Source of the DNA: Porticoccaceae bacterium
GTDB lineage: Bacteria; Pseudomonadota; Gammaproteobacteria; Pseudomonadales; Porticoccaceae
Assembly (NCBI GenBank): GCA_002701765.1
Contig: NZXB01000024.1
Location: 1 to 12,714, forward strand
Reading direction: 5' to 3'
DNA: 12,714 nucleotides
Part shown: in pieces, positions 6,095-12,714 of the stretch
How positions within the stretch are numbered: the stretch's first letter is position 1
Layout of the letters: the number at the start of each line of letters is the position of its first letter
Made by a program: the position numbers and the translations under genes
Notes under the pieces: model-generated
Told to the model about the DNA's origin: nothing
Seen by the model: the letters and a program-made list of their open reading frames with translations, nothing else
Database searches by the model: none

Positions 6095-8161
6095 TTATTT
6101 TGACAGGTCTTCTCTGATTCTGTGAATAATATAATGGTGCACGGATTTAACGTCTTCTGAATTGAGGAGGTCACTGAAGTTAGGCATCCCGAGTGCTTCA
6201 AGCTCGCCTTTTAAAACGATTTGTTGGAATCTCTGATGTGTTGAATTGGAGATCATTCTCAGATCGGGAATTACGCCAGAACTCACTGCTCTGGGACCAT
6301 GACAAAGACTACAGTATTCCATATAGGTGGACGCGCCGGCTTTTACGCTGTCTGCGGTCATGTCAATTTCAGGAGGGTACGACAATTTCTTTGCCTCTTT
6401 CAGTTGAGATGGAACATTTTTTTTACCACCCAAGTGGAATACAAATAGTTTGCCTGAATTATGCAATTTTCCACCTTTTAAAACTCCTGAATTCCCAGAT
6501 GCTATCGCCGCACCACCCCAACCTGCTAAAATTGCGATGTATTGTTTGTTACCTATCGCGTAAGAAATTGGTGGTGCTAGCATACCGATTTGGAGGTCTT
6601 GAGCCCACAAAACCTCTCCTGTTTCGGCTTGATGAGCCCTTAATATGCCGTCACCGCCGCCCTGCATAACAAGGTTGCCCGCGGTTGTTAGCACCCCACC
6701 ATTTATAAGATTTGTGTGTCTATGAGTCCAACTATAGCTTGATTTAATTGGATCCCAAGCTCCAAGGAATCCGAAGTCCTTGCTTGGAACGTCAGTGGAG
6801 GCATTCTCGGTAAGTTCAGTATATTTGCCCCAGTCCACCCCTATATTCCACCAGTTTTGTCGTATCGGAATGTCTCTTTTCTTGATCCAGTCTTGGGACA
6901 GGGCGAAGATGCCTGCACTCTCTCTGGCGGGAATGTAGACGAGTTTGGTAATTGGATTATACGCCATGGGTTGCCAATTGTGGCCACCAGCCGGCGAGGG
7001 GCGCGTAACTTCGAGATCAGCACCATAAACTTTTTGCCCTATTGGGCGACCAGATAGTGCATCAATGTGACTGGCCCAATTGACTGTCACATAGTTTTCA
7101 GCTGAGATGACTTTTCCAGTGGATCGATCCAATATGTAAAAGAAGCCATTTTTTGGCGCTTGCATCAAAACTTTTCGACGTTTACCGCCCACTGTTAAGT
7201 CGGCGAGAATCATATTCTGTGTTGCTGTAAAGTCGAGGCTCTCACCGGGTGTTGTTTGGTAGAACCATGACATTTCGCCCGAGTCTGGGTCGACGGCGAC
7301 GATAGAGGACAGAAAGAGATTATCACCTCCTTCGGGAGAACGAATGGCTTGTGGCCAAGGAGAGCCATTTCCGACACCGAAGTATAGTAGATCGAGTTCA
7401 GCATCATAAGTCATGGAGTCCCAGACCGTTCCGCCCCCGCCCATTTGCCACCATTTACTTCCCTTCCATGTTTTTGCGGCGATTTCCAATTCGGGATGTT
7501 CGAAAGGTTTTTGGGGGTTACCAGGAACGGTAAAGAATCGCCATTCGAGTTTTCCTGATTTTGCATGGTAAGCGCTTATGTAACCTCGAACACCATAATC
7601 CGCTCCAGCATTACCGATCAGTATCTTATCTTTTACAATTCGCGGGGCGCCGGTGCTAGTATAAGGAGCGGTACTGTCTATCGTATCGACCTCCCAGATC
7701 ACGGCTCCAGTCTCTGCATTTAGTGCAATTAATCTTCCATCAAAACTTGCGACATAAACATAGCCGTCCCAGTAAGCAACACCTCGGTTGACGGCGTCAC
7801 AGCAACCATAGCGGCCCCATTTGCCTGGCACCTCTGGATCAAATTCCCATAACCTCTCTCCAGATTGCGCATCAATAGCAGCCACCTTGCCCCATGTCCC
7901 AGTTACATAGAGCACTCCATTAACCATAATTGGCGTGGCTTGCAATCCCCGATGAGTTTTCATTTCGTAGCTCCACGCGAGACCCAGTTGGTTAACGTTG
8001 ATCTCGTTTATTTGCGTCAGAGGAGAGAATCGTTGGTCGTTGTAGTCTCGTCCATGGAGAGGCCAATCGTGGCCGGCCGAGTCATGGATCAAGAGGGCGA
8101 TGAGACACAGGACAATAAATCTATATTGGTTTTGGTATGCGCTTAAAGTAATCGTCGGCAT
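6095..8161 (-). CDS. PQQ-dependent quinohemoprotein alcohol dehydrogenase (type II), cytochrome c fused
   Basis: A periplasmic enzyme that oxidises alcohols using pyrroloquinoline quinone and passes electrons through its own heme c. The 688 residues hold a signal peptide (hydrophobic 14-25, likely cut near Gly30), an eight-bladed propeller (about 32-575) and a C-terminal cytochrome c domain (about 600-688) with C617-S-L-C620-H621 and probable axial Met659 in GMPNF. Also seen: the vicinal disulfide Cys120-Cys121, Asn265 in GVGNGSPW as calcium ligand, and catalytic Asp310 in SLDFTATQ. Thr312, two after the Asp, argues for calcium rather than a lanthanide. Two active-site positions look unusual: the calcium-ligand Glu of the GNGGAE motif is Asp188 (GNAGAD), and the Trp normally before the catalytic Asp is Leu309. 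Start at 8161 has only a weak binding site. It follows the amidohydrolase-like gene by 63 bases. PQQ synthesis genes are not in the window. Confidence 0.93.
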   Translation of the reverse strand: MPTITLSAYQNQYRFIVLCLIALLIHDSAGHDWPLHGRDYNDQRFSPLTQINEINVNQLGLAWSYEMKTHRGLQATPIMVNGVLYVTGTWGKVAAIDAQSGERLWEFDPEVPGKWGRYGCCDAVNRGVAYWDGYVYVASFDGRLIALNAETGAVIWEVDTIDSTAPYTSTGAPRIVKDKILIGNAGADYGVRGYISAYHAKSGKLEWRFFTVPGNPQKPFEHPELEIAAKTWKGSKWWQMGGGGTVWDSMTYDAELDLLYFGVGNGSPWPQAIRSPEGGDNLFLSSIVAVDPDSGEMSWFYQTTPGESLDFTATQNMILADLTVGGKRRKVLMQAPKNGFFYILDRSTGKVISAENYVTVNWASHIDALSGRPIGQKVYGADLEVTRPSPAGGHNWQPMAYNPITKLVYIPARESAGIFALSQDWIKKRDIPIRQNWWNIGVDWGKYTELTENASTDVPSKDFGFLGAWDPIKSSYSWTHRHTNLINGGVLTTAGNLVMQGGGDGILRAHQAETGEVLWAQDLQIGMLAPPISYAIGNKQYIAILAGWGGAAIASGNSGVLKGGKLHNSGKLFVFHLGGKKNVPSQLKEAKKLSYPPEIDMTADSVKAGASTYMEYCSLCHGPRAVSSGVIPDLRMISNSTHQRFQQIVLKGELEALGMPNFSDLLNSEDVKSVHHYIIHRIREDLSK

Positions 8162-8224
8162 ATTTTCGGATTCAAGTAAGAAATAGGGGGGTTTGCGGTT
8201 TAAAGCATATTTGTTCGCTTTCCA

Positions 8225-9097
8225 CTAGAGATGAATATTAAATACGTGTTCGGCATTTTTATGCAGGAACCTTGGCCAAACCGACTTTTTAAATGGCACA
8301 TCTTGAAGCTCGTGAAAGATACGTTCTAACGATAAACCCATTGGAAAGTATCCAGCATACATTATCTTTTCTGAACCCCTATTATTAGCAAAATCAATTA
8401 TGTCTTTTGGATAATATTTGGGTGAAAAAGCGCTAGTTGAATAATATAGGTTGGGATACTTTAACATTAATTTGCAAGCGAGTTCTGTCCATGGCTCTCC
8501 TCCATGCCGCATCACTATTTTAAGATTGGGGAACCACCAGCATATTTCGTCAAGGAACTCTACTTTCTGGGTTGACATAGGAATTCTTGGTCCGGGGACA
8601 CCGACGCAGATACATATGGGTATCCCGAGTTCATTCAGTTTGCTATACAGTGGGTACCATTTCTTATCGTTAATTGGAGTTTGCGGGTTTGTTCCTGCGG
8701 GGAAACTGGTAGCTGCTTTAAGGTTGAATTTTTCATGAGCATTAACCAGGCGCGCTACTTCATCAATACCATTGTTAGGATCAAGGCTAAATGAAGTAAA
8801 GAATCTGTCAGGATATCGTTTTATAGCTTCTTGTGAGACAAGGTTATTATCATCAATATCAAGCATTGCTAGTTTAATATTCTGCTTGTCCATCTCTGCG
8901 ATAGTGTAATCGATGTAGTCTGTCGTACAGGGTGATTCTGGAATATCTTTGAACATGTATTGGACAGGCATTTTAAAGATTTCTCGACTTTCTTGATCCA
9001 TTAACAGCGGTGAGATGAATTCATACCACCCGCTGTCGTCAATACCAGGAATGTTTAAGCACAGATCTATGGCAGGCAAATTGTTAGGCATCGTCAT
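8225..9097 (-). CDS. Amidohydrolase-2 fold protein with degenerate metal site
   Basis: A 290-residue cytoplasmic protein of the amidohydrolase-2 TIM-barrel family. The fold is recognised from the AIDL start, the KLAMLDIDD and RFFTSFSLDP strands, the conserved RHGGEPW (197-203), the YYSTSAFSPKYYP stretch (218-230), YAGYFPMGLSLERI (247-260) and the terminal KNAEHVFNI (280-288). Expected metal ligands are mostly missing: the N-terminal H-x-H is LCLN (12-15), the central histidine of the P-x-x-I-H-x-G pattern reads ICICVG (Cys164), and the S-D-Y-P aspartate position is GYFP. Only His198 remains. It may be a decarboxylase or hydratase with different chemistry, or a non-enzymatic protein. The ATG at 9097 is chosen over a TTG at 9127: TTTGGAG lies seven bases before it and its start overlaps the ligase stop by 14 bases, which indicates translational coupling. 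Confidence 0.82.
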   Translation of the reverse strand: MTMPNNLPAIDLCLNIPGIDDSGWYEFISPLLMDQESREIFKMPVQYMFKDIPESPCTTDYIDYTIAEMDKQNIKLAMLDIDDNNLVSQEAIKRYPDRFFTSFSLDPNNGIDEVARLVNAHEKFNLKAATSFPAGTNPQTPINDKKWYPLYSKLNELGIPICICVGVPGPRIPMSTQKVEFLDEICWWFPNLKIVMRHGGEPWTELACKLMLKYPNLYYSTSAFSPKYYPKDIIDFANNRGSEKIMYAGYFPMGLSLERIFHELQDVPFKKSVWPRFLHKNAEHVFNIHL

Positions 9098-10664
9098 AAG
9101 CAATCTCCAAAAGTCGCTGTCGGTCAATCTTAGTATTCGCCAATTTTGGTAGTGAATCCATAATCTTCAACTTCTTTGGTACTTTGTAATTAGCTAACTC
9201 CTTTTTGAGCCAAGCATAAATTTCTGAGCAGTCGATTGTGACATCATCCTTTGCAGTCAAAAACCCGAACCCGATATTACCAAACTTCTCGTCTTCGACT
9301 GCTACAATGGCAGCCATACTTACATTTGGGTGTTCTAAAATGACTGTTTCAATTTCTGTGGGATAGATGGTGTGACCGCCAGATTTGAAAGTGTTGTTAA
9401 TGCGGTCAATGAATTCATAGTTTCCGTCCTTTCTTCGCATGCATAAGTCGCCTGTTTTAAGAAAGTGGTCATGCGTAAAAATGGATTTGGTGGCAAACTC
9501 ATCATTTAGGTAACCGGAAAAAGGCCAGTCGAACCGCAGTTGTAACTCACCGATTTTGCCCTCACCGAGATCCTGATAGCTATCTGTCGCACATATTCTT
9601 GCTTCTACACCCTCAATCGGTTTTCCAATTGTATTGGTCATTTCCTCAAGTGAAGCATCAAAGTTCGAGCGGAGAACGTAACCGCATGTTTCGGTTTGAG
9701 CATAAACTGACGAGACATTTGTGTTCAATGGCAAGAATTTACGTAGTGTTTCTGCAGACGTTTTTGAGCCTCCATGGATCAATAGCTTGAGAGATGACAT
9801 TTGCTCGATCTCAAATTGGGGCGATTCCAATAGCATTTGAAATGTTGTTTCATTATGCCCGCCGAACGTAATTTTTTCTTTTTTTCCTATGGCGAGGATA
9901 TCGGCCGCTCGAAAGTGTGCCATGAAATAAACTGTTCCTCCGAAGGCGAGTACATTCATTCCTATGGCACTCAGGCTTCCAATGTGATTAATTGGGAATG
10001 CCATGGCGGCCCTTTCCAGCGATTGCCCCATCCAGCCAACAGAGGCCTTTGCTGATCTGCACAATGATCGGTGGCTTAGCATGCTTCCTTTGGGACGGCC
10101 GGTGCTTCCCGAGGTATAGACAATGGCTGCTATATCAGTATCTTTCACCTTAATCATTGACCTGTGGAATAGTTGCTCACTTGCCAGGACCCAATGTTGA
10201 GCAAGAAAGTCTGAGAAATCCGTGAAATTGAATGATTTATCGTCAAATTGAACAAGTTTGCAATCTTTGTCTAGATTGAGATCTTTTAAGATCATTTCGA
10301 TTTCGCCATCATAGTTGCGGCCGTCGAATGGCGAAAATGTAAAGATCAGCTTGGGTTTAGCGTCCCTGATGAAGAAAGCGAATTCCCTTCTCTTATAGCG
10401 TGGGTTGAGGCCTAGCCACGTAGCGCCAATAGCTGCACATGCCAGGAAACAAATCCAGAAGCCACGGCACGGGGGGGCAAGGGTCGCGATGCGGTCGCCC
10501 GGTTTGATACCTGCTCCTAGGAGCGCCCGGCCCATAGTGATGACGGATTCAAGAAGTTGTTCGTAGGTGATTTTCTCTGTTCCATCGACGAGAGCCACCT
10601 TTTTTCCAATTTTTGTGGAATGGTCAACTAGAAGATCGAATATTAATTCATTTCGTTTAAGCAT
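9084..10664 (-). CDS. AMP-forming acyl-CoA synthetase/ligase
   Basis: Activates a carboxylic acid with ATP through an acyl-adenylate and then forms a CoA thioester. The 526 residues carry the standard ANL-superfamily motifs: the phosphate loop YTSGSTGRPKG (183-193), YAQTE (321-325), the TGD hinge region (404-406), DRINNTFKSGGHTIYPTEIE (420-439; the usual R-x-K-D is R-I-N-N here), and the C-terminal catalytic lysine Lys512 in NTKIDR. The length is usual for medium-chain or aryl/alicyclic acid ligases. The substrate pocket cannot be assigned by eye. It is the first gene of the leftward operon, starting from ATG at 10664 with a weak AGAG site, and lies beside a repeat-dense divergent control region shared with the Baeyer-Villiger enzyme. 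It probably activates an acid released by that pathway. Confidence 0.94.
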   Translation of the reverse strand: MLKRNELIFDLLVDHSTKIGKKVALVDGTEKITYEQLLESVITMGRALLGAGIKPGDRIATLAPPCRGFWICFLACAAIGATWLGLNPRYKRREFAFFIRDAKPKLIFTFSPFDGRNYDGEIEMILKDLNLDKDCKLVQFDDKSFNFTDFSDFLAQHWVLASEQLFHRSMIKVKDTDIAAIVYTSGSTGRPKGSMLSHRSLCRSAKASVGWMGQSLERAAMAFPINHIGSLSAIGMNVLAFGGTVYFMAHFRAADILAIGKKEKITFGGHNETTFQMLLESPQFEIEQMSSLKLLIHGGSKTSAETLRKFLPLNTNVSSVYAQTETCGYVLRSNFDASLEEMTNTIGKPIEGVEARICATDSYQDLGEGKIGELQLRFDWPFSGYLNDEFATKSIFTHDHFLKTGDLCMRRKDGNYEFIDRINNTFKSGGHTIYPTEIETVILEHPNVSMAAIVAVEDEKFGNIGFGFLTAKDDVTIDCSEIYAWLKKELANYKVPKKLKIMDSLPKLANTKIDRQRLLEIAYDDA

Positions 10665-10684
10665 GCTCTAACGATTTACTCTGT

Positions 10685-10730
10685 GTTTATCATCACCATG
10701 ATAAACCTGTTATTCTAAATGATAAACCTG
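10685..10730. promoter_or_regulatory. Triple ATGATAAAC operator-like array
   Basis: A perfect inverted repeat GTTTATCAT (10685-10693) / ATGATAAAC (10698-10706) with a four-base spacer is followed by another direct copy. The 12-mer ATGATAAACCTG occurs at 10698-10709 and again at 10719-10730, a spacing of 21 bases or two helical turns. The array begins 21 bases upstream of the ligase ATG. Same-face copies suggest cooperative binding of a dimeric regulator. The regulator is not in the window. Confidence 0.6.
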
Positions 10731-10739
10731 ACACTCTAT

Positions 10740-10777
10740 ATATAGAATCAGTTTTCGCGATATAGAATATGTTTTCG
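10740..10777. repeat. Tandem direct repeat ATATAGAAT-NN-GTTTTCG, period 20
   Basis: Two near-identical 18-mers (10740-10757 and 10760-10777) differ only at the two central bases, CA versus AT. The 20-base period again puts both copies on nearly the same face of the helix. TAGAAT recurs at 10843-10848 and inverted as TATTCTA at 10711-10717. They lie in the middle of the divergent control region and could bind a second regulator or overlap promoter elements for either gene. Confidence 0.55.
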
Positions 10778-10783
10778 AGGTCT

Positions 10784-10798
10784 GTTGTTCGGAACAAC
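10784..10798. promoter_or_regulatory. 15-base dyad GTTGTTC-G-GAACAAC
   Basis: Perfect seven-base inverted arms flank a single central G, typical of a dimeric regulator site. A partial copy, TTGTTCGG, recurs at 10822-10829, 37 bases downstream and nearer the monooxygenase gene. It is a candidate operator for the rightward promoter. Confidence 0.5.
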
Positions 10799-10891
10799 TA
10801 AAAGTATTGATGCGTAGTTGATTGTTCGGCAGCATGACTATCTAGAATTTGGCCGACCATTATTACTCGTTGGTGTTATTGAGGAGAATAT

Positions 10892-12502
10892 TTGTTGTCA
10901 AAAGAAACAATCGCAAAGACAGATATTGTAATAGTTGGCGCCGGTTTTGCTGGCTTGTATATGACCAAGCGCGTGGTCGATGACGGTTTTTCTGTGGATA
11001 CTATTGAGGCAGGGCATGATATCGGCGGGACTTGGTATTGGAACCGTTATCCCGGAGCAAGATGTGACATCGAGAGTGTTGAGTATTCCTACCAGTTTTC
11101 TGATGAGGTGCAGCAGGAGTGGCAGTGGAGTGAGCGGTATGCATCCCAAGCAGAAATCCTTAACTATATAAACTTTGTGGCCGACAAATTTTCGTTACGA
11201 AAGTTTGTGCGGCTAGGCATCAGAGTTGAAAGCGCAACTTTTAATCAAAAAGATTCTAGTTGGTTTGTGGGGTTATCTACTGGTGAATCCATCATCTGCC
11301 AATACTTTATCCTCGCAGTTGGCAACCTCTCTAAGCCGTTTATTCCCGAGGTAGAGGGGCGATCAAAGTATAGTGGGATCACGTTGCATACCGCTAGGTG
11401 GCCAAAGTCAGGTATTGACTTTGCTGACAAAAGGGTTGGGGTAATCGGTACGGGTTCATCCGGGGTTCAGTGCATACCAGTAATAGCCGAGAAAGCGAGG
11501 CGGCTTACAGTTTTTCAGCGTACCCCGACTTTTACAGTGCCCGCGGGAAACAAACCTATCGATCCAGTTTGGTTGGAAAAGTTTAAGTTGGGCTACGGGG
11601 AGTTCAGAGAGAGAAACAAGGAAATGCTGGGAGGATTCAGCGCCTCCTACCCTCCGAATGAGCAGTCTGCGCTTGCCATCTCGGAAAAAGAACGGTTGTC
11701 GGTTTATGAAAAAAGATGGAACGAAATTGGCGGGCTTCTTTTCATGCAGTCATTTAGCGACCTACTGTTGGACGAAGCGGCTAATCACACCGCCGCGGAA
11801 TTTATCAGAAATAAAATCAAGCAGGTGGTCAGTAATGATGAGATTTCCTCGTTACTATCCCCAGAAGGACCCGTCGGTTGCAAGCGACTATGCGTGGATA
11901 CCAATTACTATGCAACCTACAACAAGTCAAATGTTTCTTTGGTTGACGTTTCAGGACGCCATTCTATCAAAATGGATGAGGACGGTATTATCTATGGCTC
12001 CAGTTATTATCCCTTGGACTTGGTGGTTTTTGCGACGGGGTTTGATGCAATTACCGGATCCATATTAAGTATCAATATTATTGGAGAGGATGGAATCACT
12101 CTCAAAAAGAAATGGGAAAACGGCCCGCTCTCATTTCTTGGTGCTTGCACTGCAGATTTTCCAAATATGTTTTCAATTTGTGGCCCCGGCAATCCTTCGG
12201 TCCTTAGCAATATGGTATCGACCATTGAGCATCATGTGGACTGGATAGCTGACTGCCTGAAGTATGCAAAATCTTCTGGGTATCGGATGATACAAGCTAC
12301 TCGGACAGCCGAAACAGAGTGGATGGCAGAAGCCGATAAAAGGGTTCGCGATACACTTTTTTACAACTGTAATTCTTGGTATCTCGGAGCGAACATACCT
12401 AGCAAGCCAAGAAAATTTATCCCCTATTTAGGGTTCTCGGATTATCTAGCCAGATGCAATGATATCAGTAGCAGGGGTTATCCGGGTTTGTTATTTGAGT
12501 AA
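10892..12502 (+). CDS. Baeyer-Villiger-type flavin monooxygenase
   Basis: A 536-residue FAD- and NADPH-dependent monooxygenase that probably inserts oxygen beside a ketone to give an ester or lactone. Seen: the FAD Rossmann motif GAGFAG (16-21), GGTWYWNRYPGARCDIES (45-62) with Asp59, the Baeyer-Villiger fingerprint at 160-171 (Y-S-G-I-T-L-H-T-A-R-W-P, Tyr replacing the usual Phe), the NADPH motif GTGSSG (186-191), KRLCVDTNYYATYN (331-344) whose Arg332 matches the catalytic arginine of cyclohexanone and phenylacetone monooxygenases, and ATGFD (381-385). Length is normal. The start is a TTG at 10892 or, equally plausibly, 10895; GAGGAG lies at 10881-10886, and the first ATG is inside the Rossmann fold. 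It is transcribed divergently from the ligase. The substrate class, cyclic versus linear ketone, is not settled. Confidence 0.93.
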   Translation: MLSKETIAKTDIVIVGAGFAGLYMTKRVVDDGFSVDTIEAGHDIGGTWYWNRYPGARCDIESVEYSYQFSDEVQQEWQWSERYASQAEILNYINFVADKFSLRKFVRLGIRVESATFNQKDSSWFVGLSTGESIICQYFILAVGNLSKPFIPEVEGRSKYSGITLHTARWPKSGIDFADKRVGVIGTGSSGVQCIPVIAEKARRLTVFQRTPTFTVPAGNKPIDPVWLEKFKLGYGEFRERNKEMLGGFSASYPPNEQSALAISEKERLSVYEKRWNEIGGLLFMQSFSDLLLDEAANHTAAEFIRNKIKQVVSNDEISSLLSPEGPVGCKRLCVDTNYYATYNKSNVSLVDVSGRHSIKMDEDGIIYGSSYYPLDLVVFATGFDAITGSILSINIIGEDGITLKKKWENGPLSFLGACTADFPNMFSICGPGNPSVLSNMVSTIEHHVDWIADCLKYAKSSGYRMIQATRTAETEWMAEADKRVRDTLFYNCNSWYLGANIPSKPRKFIPYLGFSDYLARCNDISSRGYPGLLFE

Positions 12503-12651
12503 TTAAAGGGGGATTATTTATTCCATCCTAAGAGGAGATGTCGATGCCTTCAACAAAAAATGGTTAGATCTATCTATCTTTGTGACACCTCGCTAATGGC
12601 TGAAAAATACGAGTTGTTGCATCTTCCAACTGCAGCCTATAATATGGTCAT

Positions 12652-12675
12652 AATAGCGAATTAACTTTCGCTATT
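12652..12675 (+). terminator. Perfect hairpin downstream of the monooxygenase
   Basis: AATAGCGAA (12652-12660) and TTCGCTATT (12667-12675) form a nine-pair perfect stem with a six-base loop, 149 bases after the monooxygenase stop. The stem is AT-rich and no T-run follows on the plus strand, so termination is possible but not certain. An operator for a gene beyond the right edge is the alternative. Confidence 0.4.
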
Positions 12676-12714
12676 GAGAATAATAAGAACAAAGGGTGCC
12701 TAAGCCATTCACAT

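Noticed and set aside
6193..6669. 158-codon plus-strand frame opposite the quinoprotein
   Set aside because: It is antisense to the well-supported cytochrome and propeller coding sequence, with no recognisable motif and no ribosome site evidence.
6095..8161. Lanthanide-dependent alcohol dehydrogenase
   Set aside because: The extra Asp two residues after the catalytic Asp310 is missing; the residue is Thr312, as in calcium enzymes.
9098..9127. TTG at 9127 as the amidohydrolase-like start
   Set aside because: The ATG at 9097 has a better placed TTTGGAG site, and the shorter protein begins close to the family's first strand.

Overview
This window is a compact catabolic gene cluster from a Gram-negative bacterium. 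A periplasmic PQQ/cytochrome c dehydrogenase with a signal peptide, an MHS-type permease, short intergenic gaps and clear Shine-Dalgarno sites all fit Proteobacteria. The moderate, slightly AT-leaning base composition and the gene mix would suit an aquatic gammaproteobacterium, but the sequence alone does not fix the lineage. I see no rRNA, tRNA, CRISPR array, insertion sequence or prophage gene.

Layout. Positions 1-413 are non-coding and carry a weak terminator-like hairpin and nested inverted repeats. A rightward operon follows: an MHS-family major facilitator permease (414-1766), a class II aldolase/adducin-family protein (GTG start at 1783), and three hot-dog-fold genes in a row. These are a 363-residue double hot-dog MaoC-type dehydratase, a 145-residue hot-dog protein without a visible catalytic motif, and a 136-residue R-hydratase-type MaoC protein. 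The operon ends at 4600 and meets a leftward operon across a 365-bp convergent gap. The leftward operon, in transcription order, is an acyl-CoA/AMP-forming ligase (10664-9084), an amidohydrolase-2-fold protein that has lost most metal ligands (9097-8225), a type II quinohemoprotein alcohol dehydrogenase (8161-6095) and an SDR oxidoreductase (5922-4966). A 227-bp divergent control region (10665-10891), packed with direct and inverted repeats, separates this operon from a rightward Baeyer-Villiger-type flavin monooxygenase (10892-12502). The right end (12503-12714) holds a hairpin and no convincing gene.

How the genes may work together (inference). The permease would import an organic acid or related substrate. 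The quinohemoprotein would oxidise an alcohol in the periplasm and feed electrons to the respiratory chain. The SDR would oxidise a hydroxyl or hydroxyacyl group. The Baeyer-Villiger enzyme would insert oxygen next to a ketone, giving an ester or lactone. The ligase would activate the resulting acid as a CoA thioester. The MaoC-type proteins would hydrate an enoyl-CoA, and the class II aldolase could cleave or decarboxylate a hydroxylated intermediate. This combination resembles pathways for alicyclic, terpenoid or steroid-like compounds. No acyl-CoA dehydrogenase, thiolase or regulator is present here, so the pathway must be completed elsewhere. The exact substrate cannot be read from the sequence.
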